From positions 1 to 15,335 of the forward strand of contig JAYTGN010000132.1 in the NCBI GenBank assembly GCA_043733485.1: a stretch of DNA of 15,335 nt, read 5' to 3'. Under the pieces are notes generated by a model. It did not search any database, was not told the origin of the DNA, and saw only the letters and a list, made by a program, of their open reading frames with translations. Of this stretch, positions 1 to 6,987 are shown in pieces. Made by a program: the position numbers and the translations under genes. This DNA comes from Urbifossiella sp043733485 (GTDB lineage Bacteria; Planctomycetota; Planctomycetia; Gemmatales; Gemmataceae). The first letter of the stretch is position 1, and the number at the start of each line of letters is the position of its first letter.

Positions 1-257
1 CCTCCGACTACATGCGGGCGCTGCCGGAGCAACTCGGGGGCTTCCTCGACGGTCGGCTCGTGGCACTGGGCACGGATGGTTTCGGCCGCAGCGAAACCCG
101 CAAGGCGTTGAGGCGCTTCTTCGAGGTGGACGCCGAGCACGTGGTGATCGCGGCGCTGAGCGCCCTGGCTCGCCGCGGCGAAATCGAAGTTAACGTGGTG
201 AAGCAGGCGATTGTGGAACTGGGCGTGAGTGAAGCGCCGGCCCCGTGGACGGTGTGA
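1..257 (+). CDS. aceE: Pyruvate dehydrogenase E1 component (homodimeric type), C-terminal end only
   Basis: This is the last 84 codons (reading from base 3) of a gene that begins before the window. E1 is the thiamine-diphosphate enzyme that decarboxylates pyruvate and transfers the acetyl group to the lipoyl arm of E2. The visible part is the C-terminal domain: it opens with SDYMRALPEQL and continues with LGTDGFGRSETR and then LRRFFEVDAEHVV, all typical of the homodimeric AceE family and not of the two-subunit alpha/beta E1. The stop is TGA at 255-257. The E2 gene follows 44 bases later on the same strand, so the two are very probably one operon. The catalytic and cofactor-binding domains lie outside the window and cannot be checked. 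Confidence 0.9.
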   Translation, partial: SDYMRALPEQLGGFLDGRLVALGTDGFGRSETRKALRRFFEVDAEHVVIAALSALARRGEIEVNVVKQAIVELGVSEAPAPWTV

Positions 258-300
258 GTCTTGGCGAGCCGTGCCGCGTAAGCGGCCGGGTGAGGACACT
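258..300 (+). repeat. Hairpin-forming spacer repeat between aceE and aceF
   Basis: The element begins directly after the aceE stop codon. It can fold as CCG-T-GCCGC, loop GTAA, GCGGC-CGG (269-289, one bulged T), an 8-bp stem. Its first 12 bases, GTCTTGGCGAGC (258-269), recur exactly at 15275-15286, where they begin another palindromic element, so this looks like one member of a dispersed repeat family. It has no T tract and lies inside an operon, so a role in mRNA processing or stability fits better than full termination. The aceF ribosome binding site GAGG (292-295) lies at its 3' side. Confidence 0.5.
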
Positions 301-301
301 A

Positions 302-1585
302 ATGGAATTTCGTTTGCCCGATCTCGGGGAAGGTATCGACTCGGCGACCGTCACGACCGTGATGGTGAAACCGGGCGACGCCGTGACCGCCGGACAGAAC
401 GTCATCGCGGTCGAGACCGACAAGGCCTCGATGGAGATCCCGTGCGACTCGGCCGGTACCATCGAAGGCATTCAGGTCAAGACGGGCGACAAGATTCCCG
501 TCGGCGGCGTGATCCTGACGCTGAGTGGTGCAGCGAGCGCGGAAAAGCCTGCCGAGAAACCCCGAGAACCCGAAAGTTTAGCCGCGACGCGAAGTCCTCG
601 GAGCGAAGCGCGAGACGCTCCCACGCTCCTAAACGGTATTGCGCCGGCACAACCTGTCCGAGCGCCGGTCGCCAACGGCGCTCCCATTCCTGCAGGCCCG
701 GCATCGCGTCGGTTGGCCCGCGAACTCGGCGTCGTGCTCGCCGAGATCAAACCGACCGGCCGCGGCGGGCGCGTTACGCTCGACGACATCAAGGGCTTCG
801 TTCGCGAGGAACGCCAGAGTATCAAGAGCGGCGGACCCCGCGAGGCCGCCACCGGCTACGTGCTGCCGGACTTCAGCAAGTTCGGCGGGATCGAACGCAA
901 GCCCGTCGCGAACATCCGCCAGACCATCGCCAAGAACCTGACGCTCGCTTGGCGTACGATGCCGATGGTGACGCAGAACGACCTCGCGGACATCACCGAT
1001 CTGGAAGCCGCCCGCAAGCGAACCGTGGAATCGCTGCCGAAGGGCTCGCCGAAAGTGACGATGACCATTCTCGCGATCAAGGCCGCGATTGCCGCGATTC
1101 GCGAGTTCCCGCAGTTCGCGTCGAGCTTCGACATGAACGCGGGCGAACTCATTTTGAAGAAGTTCTTTCACATCGGCATCGCGGTCGACACCGAGCGCGG
1201 GCTCGTGGTGCCGGTGGTGCGCGACGCGGACAAAAAGAGCATCCGCGAGCTTTCCGCGGAAGTGGGCACCCTCGCCGACAAGGCCCGCGCCGGCAAGCTC
1301 GCCATCGACGAAATGCGCGGCGGCGTCTTCACCATCACTAACCTCGGCGGCATCGGCGGCACCAACTTCACCCCCATCGTGAACTACCCCGAGGTTGCGA
1401 TCCTCGGCATGTCGCGCTCGAGCCTGCAACCCGTGGTAAAGGACGGCCAGATCGTGCCGCGGCTGATGCTGCCGCTCAGTTTGACGTACGATCACCGTGT
1501 GATCGACGGTGCCGATGGTACCCGGTTCACGACGCGCCTGGTGCAACTGTTCAGCGACCCCCTACGGCTGCTGATGGAAACCTAG
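302..1585 (+). CDS. aceF: Dihydrolipoamide acetyltransferase, E2 of the pyruvate dehydrogenase complex
   Basis: E2 forms the core of the complex and transfers the acetyl group from its lipoyl arm to coenzyme A. The 427-residue protein has one N-terminal lipoyl domain with the lipoylated Lys41 in VETDKASMEIP, a variable linker (about 78-130), a peripheral-subunit-binding domain (about 133-168, ASRRLARELGV to GGRVTLDDI), and a C-terminal catalytic domain (about 195-427) ending in TYDHRVIDGADG with catalytic His398 and Asp402. The ATG at 302 is chosen because GAGG lies 6 bases upstream and the lipoyl domain begins at once with MEFRLPDLGEG. An in-frame start at 245 would overlap aceE and add residues unlike the family. 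Residues about 92-111 of the linker are encoded by a dispersed repeat. Many AceF proteins carry several lipoyl domains; this one has a single domain. Confidence 0.95.
   Translation: MEFRLPDLGEGIDSATVTTVMVKPGDAVTAGQNVIAVETDKASMEIPCDSAGTIEGIQVKTGDKIPVGGVILTLSGAASAEKPAEKPREPESLAATRSPRSEARDAPTLLNGIAPAQPVRAPVANGAPIPAGPASRRLARELGVVLAEIKPTGRGGRVTLDDIKGFVREERQSIKSGGPREAATGYVLPDFSKFGGIERKPVANIRQTIAKNLTLAWRTMPMVTQNDLADITDLEAARKRTVESLPKGSPKVTMTILAIKAAIAAIREFPQFASSFDMNAGELILKKFFHIGIAVDTERGLVVPVVRDADKKSIRELSAEVGTLADKARAGKLAIDEMRGGVFTITNLGGIGGTNFTPIVNYPEVAILGMSRSSLQPVVKDGQIVPRLMLPLSLTYDHRVIDGADGTRFTTRLVQLFSDPLRLLMET
576..634 (-). repeat. Dispersed repeat family A, in-frame copy inside aceF
   Basis: A 59-base unit bounded by inverted hexamers GTTTAG (576-581) and CTAAAC (629-634). 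The reverse complement of 576-612 matches the intergenic copy at 1593-1629 at 35 of 37 positions and the copy at 6931-6967 at 33 of 37. It lies in the opposite orientation to those copies and is translated as about 20 residues of the flexible E2 linker without breaking the frame. Confidence 0.8.
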
Positions 1586-1592
1586 ACTCCGC

Positions 1593-1629
1593 CGCGCTCC
1601 GCTCCGAAGACTTCGCGTCGCGGCTAAAC
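1593..1629 (+). repeat. Dispersed repeat family A, intergenic copy after aceF
   Basis: This copy begins just after the aceF stop codon (1583-1585) and ends CGCGTCGCGGCTAAAC 11 bases before the start of the next gene. It fills most of the 55-base gap, so the leader of the PHP-domain gene is made almost entirely of repeat. No ribosome binding site of the usual kind is visible there. Confidence 0.8.
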
Positions 1630-1640
1630 GGTATCGTGAT

Positions 1641-2927
1641 ATGCGTTCTCTGATTCTCACACTCGCGCTGTTCTCGGTTGCGGTCGCTTATCAACAACCT
1701 GTCGCCCCGCTGCCGCGCGACATCACACCGCTGCCCGCCACCAATGCCGCTTCGCAATACTGGAAGGGCAACCTGCACACGCACTCGCTTTGGTCCGATG
1801 GCGACGACTTCCCCGAGATGATTGCCGACTGGTACAAGCAGCACGGCTACCACTTCCTCGCGCTTACCGATCACAACCTGCTATCCGAAGGCGAGAAGTG
1901 GGTGGCTGCGGATGCGACCGCGACGCGAAGCCGGGCCATGAAGAAGTACGCGACGCGCTTCGGCGAACGCTGGGTCGAGACGCGCGAAAAGGACAGCAAG
2001 GCTCAGGTGCGGCTCAAGCCGCTCGCCGAGTTCCGCAGCCTGCTCGAAGAGCCCGGTAAGTTCCTCCTCATTCAGGCGGAGGAAATCACCACATCGTTCG
2101 CCAAGCGGCCGATTCACATGAACGGCATCAACCTCCGCGACGCGGTCAAACCCATCGACGGCAGGGACGCACTCGAAACGATCACCGTGAACATGAGGCA
2201 AGTTGCCGACCAGCGGAAGAAGAGCGGCCGAGTGATGATCGCGTTCTTGAACCATCCGAACTTCGGCTGGGGCGTGCGCGCCGAGGAGATGCTGCTCTCG
2301 GAAGAACTTCGTTACTTCGAGGTGTTCAACGGGCACCCGGGCGTCCGCAATTACGGCGACGCCCAGCACGCTTCCACCGAACGCATCTGGGATATCGCCC
2401 TGGCCCTGCGACTCGGCAAGCACCAACTGCCCATCGTCTATGGTCTCGCGACCGACGACGCCCACGGCTACCACGAGTGGGGCTTGAGCAAGGTGAACCC
2501 CGGCCGCGGCTGGGTGATGGTGAAGTCGCCGCACCCGACGGCCGACTCCATCGTGAAGGGCATCGAGGCCGGCGACTTCTACGCTTCCACCGGCGTGCGC
2601 TTCGACGAGATCGCGCGGACCGGCGACGAACTTCGTCTCGCGATCCACACCGAGCCCGGCGTGACTTACCGCACGCAGTTCGTCGCGACCATGAAGGACG
2701 CCAACCTCGATTCCAAGGAACAACTCGACAACTTGCTCCCTGTGACGAACATCTATTCGCCGGACATCGGCAAGGTGGTCGCGGAGGTGGCCGGTGCTGC
2801 GGCGAGTTACAAGTTCACGGGGAAGGAACTGTACGTGCGGGCGAAGGTGACGAGTTCGAAGCTGCATCCGAACCCGTACGCGAAGGGCGATACCGAAGTG
2901 GCGTGGACTCAGCCGATGGTGCCGTGA
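1641..2927 (+). CDS. Secreted PHP-domain metallohydrolase (CehA/McbA-like)
   Basis: Predicted metal-dependent phosphoesterase or hydrolase of the PHP fold; the substrate is unknown. The 428-residue protein starts with a hydrophobic signal peptide (residues 1 to about 17, LILTLALFSVAVA), so it probably acts outside the cytoplasmic membrane. PHP metal-binding motifs are visible: GNLHTHSLWSDG (His46, His48, Asp53), LALTDHN (Asp77, His78), QAEEITT, NHPNFGW and ATDDAHGYHEWG. The C-terminal third (about 300-428) looks like a beta-rich accessory region. The ATG at 1641 is chosen because it gives an intact signal peptide; no Shine-Dalgarno is seen. It may be read through from aceF, 55 bases upstream. 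Its 3' end overlaps the convergent phosphopantetheinyl transferase gene by 19 bases. Confidence 0.85.
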   Translation: MRSLILTLALFSVAVAYQQPVAPLPRDITPLPATNAASQYWKGNLHTHSLWSDGDDFPEMIADWYKQHGYHFLALTDHNLLSEGEKWVAADATATRSRAMKKYATRFGERWVETREKDSKAQVRLKPLAEFRSLLEEPGKFLLIQAEEITTSFAKRPIHMNGINLRDAVKPIDGRDALETITVNMRQVADQRKKSGRVMIAFLNHPNFGWGVRAEEMLLSEELRYFEVFNGHPGVRNYGDAQHASTERIWDIALALRLGKHQLPIVYGLATDDAHGYHEWGLSKVNPGRGWVMVKSPHPTADSIVKGIEAGDFYASTGVRFDEIARTGDELRLAIHTEPGVTYRTQFVATMKDANLDSKEQLDNLLPVTNIYSPDIGKVVAEVAGAAASYKFTGKELYVRAKVTSSKLHPNPYAKGDTEVAWTQPMVP

Positions 2928-3637
2928 CCGATCGCGATTGGCCTGGTGCCCTCGATCGCGATTGCGGCGGCGAAGCCGGGAGCCGGTTCCCAGTCCGCGA
3001 CGGTCCAACCGTCACCGGCAAAGACTTCGTGTCGCGCCGCCAGCACGGCAGCGGGCTTGCCCGGATCCAACTCCACGTCGAAGCCATCGAGATATTGAAC
3101 GCTGGCACCTGCCGCCTTGATCACGGCCTCCTTGCACACCCACCCGCGAAAGAACGCCGCCTCTTGCCGCTCCGCTGGCACGGCCCGATACGCAAGCTGC
3201 TCGGCCGGCGAGAAGAACCGCCCGACGAGGCCCGCCGCATCGGGGACCGCGCGAACGCGTTCCACGTCCACGCCGATGCGTCGGTTAGCGATTGCGATCA
3301 AGGCGAGTCCGTGCGTGTGCGACACGTTGAAGTGCAGCGGCGAATCCACGAGTACCGGCTTACCATTGAGGATGTACGAAATGGGGACGGCGTGCGGTGC
3401 GATGTCGAGGTATCCCGCGAGCAGCCGGCGGAGCAACCCGCGGCCGATGATGAACTGCTCGCGAACCGTTCCGGCCCGGTAGCGGGCGGCACGATCGCGT
3501 TCGTCCGGGGTGAGCAGCCCCGCGAGTTCATCCAGACCGCACGGCAGCCGGTCCGACGGCGCGAGGTAGACGTGAACTTCATCCTCGGCAGGCGGAGAAG
3601 CAGCAACTTGTGAACAAGAATGAACGAGGGCCTGCAT
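2909..3637 (-). CDS. 4'-phosphopantetheinyl transferase, Sfp type
   Basis: The enzyme moves the phosphopantetheine arm of coenzyme A to a serine of acyl or peptidyl carrier proteins, turning them from apo to holo form in the cytoplasm. The 242-residue length is that of the Sfp class. Key motifs are present: NVSHTHG (about 104-110), GVDVERV with the metal-binding Asp124 and Glu126, and FFRGWVCKEAVIKA with Trp166, Lys169 and Glu170. The ATG at 3637 is preferred: it lies 7 bases after the stop of the toxin gene on the same strand. A longer in-frame start at 3682 would overlap that gene and add 15 unrelated residues. The gene is therefore probably the third cistron of the toxin-antitoxin transcript. 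Its carrier-protein target is not in this window. Confidence 0.9.
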   Translation of the reverse strand: MQALVHSCSQVAASPPAEDEVHVYLAPSDRLPCGLDELAGLLTPDERDRAARYRAGTVREQFIIGRGLLRRLLAGYLDIAPHAVPISYILNGKPVLVDSPLHFNVSHTHGLALIAIANRRIGVDVERVRAVPDAAGLVGRFFSPAEQLAYRAVPAERQEAAFFRGWVCKEAVIKAAGASVQYLDGFDVELDPGKPAAVLAARHEVFAGDGWTVADWEPAPGFAAAIAIEGTRPIAIGHGTIG

Positions 3638-3644
3638 GAAGAAG

Positions 3645-3968
3645 TCAGATCTCATCAGCTTGAAGCCGATCCTGGGAAGCATGGCAGATACGGAGGACGT
3701 TTACGTCGTTGCCTTCGACGACGAACAGCACGCGGTAGACGTGTCTCCAGCGGCGATAAAGCATCATACGAAGATCGATCCCGAATTCGATCGCCTCGTC
3801 GGCTTCTGGATACCGGAGAGGGTCGTACTCCAATTTCTTGACCACGAAATTGAACACCCCAGCCCGCCATTGAGCAGCAGAGAGATGACTCTTCTTCCGC
3901 GCGAGCCAGGATGTCACCCGGTCTACGTCCGCTTCGGCCCGTGGTTGCAAGATGACGTTGAATGCCAT
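3645..3968 (-). CDS. RelE/ParE-superfamily toxin of a type II toxin-antitoxin pair
   Basis: This 107-residue protein resembles the RelE/ParE toxin fold: N-terminal beta strand and helix (FNVILQPRAEADVDRVTSWLAR), a central strand pair containing IDLRMMLYRRWRHVYRVLFVV, and a final strand VNVLRICHASQD. Such toxins cleave ribosome-bound mRNA (RelE) or act on DNA gyrase (ParE); the sequence alone does not decide which. The gene starts 7 bases after the stop of the antitoxin gene, the usual antitoxin-first order. The phosphopantetheinyl transferase gene follows directly after it. Confidence 0.85.
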   Translation of the reverse strand: MAFNVILQPRAEADVDRVTSWLARKKSHLSAAQWRAGVFNFVVKKLEYDPLRYPEADEAIEFGIDLRMMLYRRWRHVYRVLFVVEGNDVNVLRICHASQDRLQADEI

Positions 3969-3975
3969 CGCTCAC

Positions 3976-4242
3976 TCACTCTCCCGGCTCCAAGGGCAGA
4001 TTGTATCGCTCGGCAATCTCTTTCAGGACGACTCGGGCCGGTCGCCCTCTTCCGGCTTTCATATCCTCGATCGATTCTCGGAGGAGTGCGAGTTCCTTCA
4101 CTCGATCGAAGGGTTCGAGTGGTGGACCAATCTCGTCGACATCACCCTCGGTGAGTTCGACGCGAACCTGAGAGCCTTCCGGCAGGCGGGAAGCGCCATC
4201 GAGGACGATCTCGCCATTCACGACTTGGCCTGTGAGAACCAT
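3976..4242 (-). CDS. Antitoxin of the adjacent RelE/ParE toxin
   Basis: An 88-residue protein beginning MVLTGQVVNGEIVLDGAS, with RLPEGSQVRVEL after it. This small N-terminal beta module is seen in many planctomycete and cyanobacterial antitoxins. The rest is charged and helical (EPFDRVKELALLRESIEDMKAGRG), suited to wrapping around the toxin. The start is set by a strong ribosome binding site, AGGAGG, 6 bases before the ATG at 4242; a TTG at 4257 lies upstream of that site and is unlikely. Antitoxins of this type usually repress their own operon, which fits the palindrome over the promoter just upstream. The antitoxin subfamily is not certain. Confidence 0.8.
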   Translation of the reverse strand: MVLTGQVVNGEIVLDGASRLPEGSQVRVELTEGDVDEIGPPLEPFDRVKELALLRESIEDMKAGRGRPARVVLKEIAERYNLPLEPGE

Positions 4243-4263
4243 GTTCTCCCTCCTCAAATCTGG

Positions 4264-4302
4264 AACGCGATCATTCTATCATCGCGTTGCCCTTCCACAC
4301 AA
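4264..4302 (-). promoter_or_regulatory. Promoter and palindromic operator of the toxin-antitoxin operon
   Basis: On the minus strand, TTGTGT (4297-4302) and TAGAAT (4273-4278) are 18 bases apart and fit a sigma-70 promoter. The -10 box lies exactly inside a perfect inverted repeat, AACGCGAT (4264-4271) and ATCGCGTT (4281-4288), with a 9-base centre. The antitoxin ATG is 22 bases past the palindrome. A repressor on this palindrome would cover the -10 box, as in autoregulated toxin-antitoxin operons. It could also serve as a weak terminator for the upstream gene. Confidence 0.6.
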
Positions 4303-4314
4303 TCCCCGCACGTC

Positions 4315-4890
4315 TCACTCTCCCACGCGGACGTGTTTGCCCGGCAGCACGCGGAGGCGCTCCTCGATACGATGGGCCCGCGCGCCGTTCGCCGGCACCA
4401 GCCAGACAGCGTAGAAGCCTTCCGTCACCGGCATCTCGACCCGATAATCGGAACCGACCTGCACCGCGACGTGCCCCTTTTCGTCCGGACCGGAATCGTC
4501 CGGTGCCGTGAGCACGATGCGATTCACCTTGGGGAAGCCGTCTTTCTGGAAGACCTCGACCACGCCGAGGAGGTCGCCGAGTTTGAGTACGTGCGTCTGG
4601 CCCGGTTTGATGGTCAGCTTCGCGGCAACCAGCACCTCGATCCCGTCCTTCGGTTTCACGGTGATGTGAAACGGCCCTTCGCCGAGAGTCGCGGTCGGGT
4701 CCGATGTCACGCCCTTGTCGAACTTCCAGACGAAGACGGGCCTCGGGCGGTCCTTGCCGGGCTTGATGTTCTCGCTGGCGTAGACGAGAACCGATTCGAT
4801 TGCGGGCAGCGATTTCGAGGGAACCACCTTCAGCGTGCGATCCTCGTCCGCGAAGGCTACCAGCAGGAGAAGTGGGAAGAGCGGTTTCAC
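4315..4890 (-). CDS. Secreted protein of unknown function
   Basis: I do not recognise a family. The 191-residue protein begins with a short signal-like stretch (KPLFPLLLLVAFA, about residues 2-14), so export is likely. The remainder is rich in beta-prone segments with alternating charged and hydrophobic residues (FHITVKPKDGIEVLVAAKLTIKP, then THVLKLGDLLGVVEVF), which suggests a small all-beta domain, possibly of the Ig or carbohydrate-binding kind. No catalytic motif or cysteine pair is seen. The start is a GTG at 4890 with GGAG 7 bases upstream. It is transcribed divergently from the ABC operon and is followed, after 72 bases, by the antitoxin gene on the same strand. Confidence 0.7.
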   Translation of the reverse strand: MKPLFPLLLLVAFADEDRTLKVVPSKSLPAIESVLVYASENIKPGKDRPRPVFVWKFDKGVTSDPTATLGEGPFHITVKPKDGIEVLVAAKLTIKPGQTHVLKLGDLLGVVEVFQKDGFPKVNRIVLTAPDDSGPDEKGHVAVQVGSDYRVEMPVTEGFYAVWLVPANGARAHRIEERLRVLPGKHVRVGE

Positions 4891-4975
4891 CGGGATGCTC
4901 CGAAGAGGTCGGGTTCGCAGCTTCTCATTATGCAGTAAGTGGGGCGCATTCGTTCGTCACATTTGCGTCACGAGT

Positions 4976-5004
4976 TTGACCTGACGGCGGCGTCCGCCTA
5001 AAGT
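4976..5004 (+). promoter_or_regulatory. Sigma-70-like promoter of the ABC-rnpA-yidD operon
   Basis: TTGACC (4976-4981), a 17-base spacer and TAAAGT (4999-5004) match the bacterial housekeeping consensus well. Transcription would start near 5011, giving a leader of about 40 bases before the ATG at 5054. The spacer contains a small inverted repeat, GGCG and CGCC. Confidence 0.6.
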
Positions 5005-5053
5005 AACTTCGATTCGCGATCGAGTGGACGGACGTAACCGTGGTTCCTTTTTC

Positions 5054-5980
5054 ATGCTGATCGCACTCGATTCTCTCGGGCGAACGTTCGGTTCGTTCAC
5101 GGCACTCCACGACATTACACTGGCACTTCCTCCCGGTCGCATCGGGCTGCTCGGTCCTAATGGGGCCGGCAAAAGCACGTTGCTCAAGATATTGATGGGG
5201 CTCATCCCGCCGAGTTCGGGTACCGGACGCGTGCTCGATCAACCGCTCGGCGGCGACCGCGACTCCGAAGGCAACTGGCGGCTCCGTCGCCTCATCGGCT
5301 TCATGCCCGAAACCGACGCACTCGTGCCGGGGCTCACGGGCATCGAGTACGTGTCGCTCGCCGGCGAACTCTACGGCATGCCGCGCCGCGAGGCCCAGCG
5401 CCGCGCCCACGAAGTGCTCTCGTTCCTGGAGCTGGAAGAAGCCCGCTACCGTCCCGTCGAACAGTATTCCACCGGCATGAAGCAGCGCACCAAACTCGCA
5501 CAGGCGCTGGTTCACGATCCGCCCGTGTTGCTGCTCGATGAACCGACGAGCGGCCTCGACCCCGCCGGTCGCGATGCCATGCTCCGGCTCATTCGCACGC
5601 TCGGCGACGATCACGGCAAGTCGGTGCTGCTGTCGACGCACTTGCTCGCCGATGTCGAGGCCGTGTGCGAACGCGTGGTGATTCTCGCGGGCGGTAAGGT
5701 TCGCAGCGTGGGCATGGTCGCCGACCTTTGCTCGCGCCGGCACAATCGTCTTCGCTTGCGAGTGGAGGGTGAAGCGACCCGTTTCCGCGACGAACTCGAA
5801 TCGGAAGGCGTGCGCGTGATCGGCGAAACGAACCAGGGCGACTGGCGCGTCACCGTGCCCGAGAGCTTCCCGAATCTGAGCTTCTTCAAACTGGCCGAAG
5901 CAAACGAGGTCGTCATTCGCGCTTTGCTCCGCGACGACGAGACGCTCGAAGAATTGTTCTTGCGCACGGTGATGCCATGA
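5054..5980 (+). CDS. ABC transporter ATP-binding protein (first of two)
   Basis: The 308-residue cytoplasmic ATPase would drive the membrane protein encoded next. All nucleotide-binding motifs are intact: Walker A GPNGAGKST (Lys40), signature YSTGMKQR (138-145), Walker B LLLDEP (159-164) with SGLDP as D-loop, and switch His196 in STHLL. The Q-loop position reads MPETD, Glu in place of Gln. A C-terminal domain (about 215-308) follows, as in drug- and polysaccharide-type ABC-2 exporters. The ATG at 5054 places the first beta strand (LIALDSLGRTFG) at the start; an in-frame GTG at 5024 would leave little room for a leader. The stop overlaps the permease start in ATGA, so translation is probably coupled. 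The substrate cannot be told. Confidence 0.92.
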   Translation: MLIALDSLGRTFGSFTALHDITLALPPGRIGLLGPNGAGKSTLLKILMGLIPPSSGTGRVLDQPLGGDRDSEGNWRLRRLIGFMPETDALVPGLTGIEYVSLAGELYGMPRREAQRRAHEVLSFLELEEARYRPVEQYSTGMKQRTKLAQALVHDPPVLLLDEPTSGLDPAGRDAMLRLIRTLGDDHGKSVLLSTHLLADVEAVCERVVILAGGKVRSVGMVADLCSRRHNRLRLRVEGEATRFRDELESEGVRVIGETNQGDWRVTVPESFPNLSFFKLAEANEVVIRALLRDDETLEELFLRTVMP

Positions 5981-6924
5981 GCGCGAATCGCCAGTCCGCG
6001 ACGGGTTTGCTTCGCTACCGTCCGTGGCGCGGGACGCTGCACGGGCCGCTCTGGTCCGCGCTCGCCCTGGCGCGTGCCTCGCTCAAATTGTTGTTTCGCC
6101 GGCGGCTCTACTGGGGGCTCTTCGGCCTCAGCATGATGATCTTCTTCTTCTTCTTCTACGGGCAGTACCTCGTCGTCTGGATCACGACGCAACTGGGCGA
6201 CGACGCGGTGCCGATTGCCGGGATGAAGGTGCCGATGAAGGACTTCACGAAGTTCCTGAGCCGGCTCGCACTGGATGGCTCCGCCCACACGTTCGGCAAC
6301 TTCATCTGGTTCGAAGGGTACATCGTCGTCATCGTCCTGGCCCTCGCCGGGTCGGTGCTCGTCGGCAACGATTTCTTCCACGGCAGCTTGCCGTTCTACC
6401 TGTCGAAGCCGATCGGTCGCTGGCATTACATCCTCGGCAAGTGCCTCGCCATCGGCTTCTTCGTGAACCTCACCACGACCTTGCCGGCTCTCGTACTTTG
6501 GATTCAAGCCGGGCTGCTCTACGATTGGAAGACGTACTATCTCGACAACCTCGACCTGCTCCTCGGCGTGTTCGGCTACGGGCTGGTGCTCACGGTCACG
6601 CTCAGCTTGATGGTGATGGCCACGGCCGTCTGGCTGCGGCGAACCGTGCCGATGGTCATGGTCTGGATGGGCGTGTTCGTGCTGCTGCGGATGCTCGCGG
6701 GCTGGCTTGTGGACGGCCTCAAGACCGATGAACACTGGCGGCTCATCGACCTGTGGAACGACCTGTATCTGCTCGGCCTCTGGTGTTTGCAAGTGGATCG
6801 TTCGACGATTCGGCCCCTGGAACAGCCTCCATTTTGGCAAGCGGGTCTCGTGGTGGCCGGTGTGTGCGTCGCGTGTTTGCTGTACCTGCGGAAGCGCGTT
6901 CAAGCAGTGGAGATCGTCTCGTGA
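5977..6924 (+). CDS. ABC-2 type transporter permease
   Basis: A 315-residue integral membrane protein. About six hydrophobic segments can be seen: residues 45-69 (with a run of five Phe), 111-130, 153-180, 193-218, 223-245 and 287-305. The first external loop (70-110) is large. The segment NDFFHGSLPFYLSKPIGRW between segments 2 and 3, with its cytoplasmic coupling-helix character, is typical of ABC-2 permeases. It overlaps the preceding ATPase gene by 4 bases (ATGA). It is the only permease in the operon, although two ATPases flank it, so it may pair with both or homodimerise with either. Family-typical repeat family A follows the stop codon at once. Confidence 0.88.
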   Translation: MSANRQSATGLLRYRPWRGTLHGPLWSALALARASLKLLFRRRLYWGLFGLSMMIFFFFFYGQYLVVWITTQLGDDAVPIAGMKVPMKDFTKFLSRLALDGSAHTFGNFIWFEGYIVVIVLALAGSVLVGNDFFHGSLPFYLSKPIGRWHYILGKCLAIGFFVNLTTTLPALVLWIQAGLLYDWKTYYLDNLDLLLGVFGYGLVLTVTLSLMVMATAVWLRRTVPMVMVWMGVFVLLRMLAGWLVDGLKTDEHWRLIDLWNDLYLLGLWCLQVDRSTIRPLEQPPFWQAGLVVAGVCVACLLYLRKRVQAVEIVS

Positions 6925-6930
6925 GGGCGA

Positions 6931-6967
6931 AGCGCTCCGCTCCGAGGACTCCGCGTCGCGGCTAATC
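6931..6967 (+). repeat. Dispersed repeat family A, copy between permease and second ATPase
   Basis: This copy differs from the one in aceF at 4 of 37 positions and begins 6 bases after the permease stop codon (6922-6924). It reads AGCGCTCCGCTCCGAGGACT, then CCGCGTCGCGGCTAATC. It fills more than half of the 63-base gap before the second ATPase gene and lies in the same orientation as the copy after aceF. Confidence 0.8.
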
Positions 6968-6987
6968 TTTATCATTCGGCGGCAACG

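Noticed and set aside
629..1546. A 305-codon minus-strand open frame over aceF
   Set aside because: Antisense shadow of E2; no ribosome binding site or domain.
1918..1930. A 13-base match to family A (CCGCGACGCGAAG) inside the PHP-domain gene
   Set aside because: The match does not extend into the rest of the repeat and the peptide fits the protein; probably chance in GC-rich DNA.
1881..3008. A 375-codon minus-strand open frame over the PHP-domain gene
   Set aside because: Antisense shadow of a gene with clear metal-binding motifs; its translation has no family character.
3023..3042. A partial match to family A inside the phosphopantetheinyl transferase gene
   Set aside because: Only a short imperfect match, without the CTAAAC end, in a stretch coding for ordinary protein sequence.
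3952..4938. A 328-codon plus-strand open frame over the antitoxin and the secreted unknown protein
   Set aside because: It runs antisense to a gene pair with a strong ribosome binding site and a signal peptide; the translation looks like antisense code.
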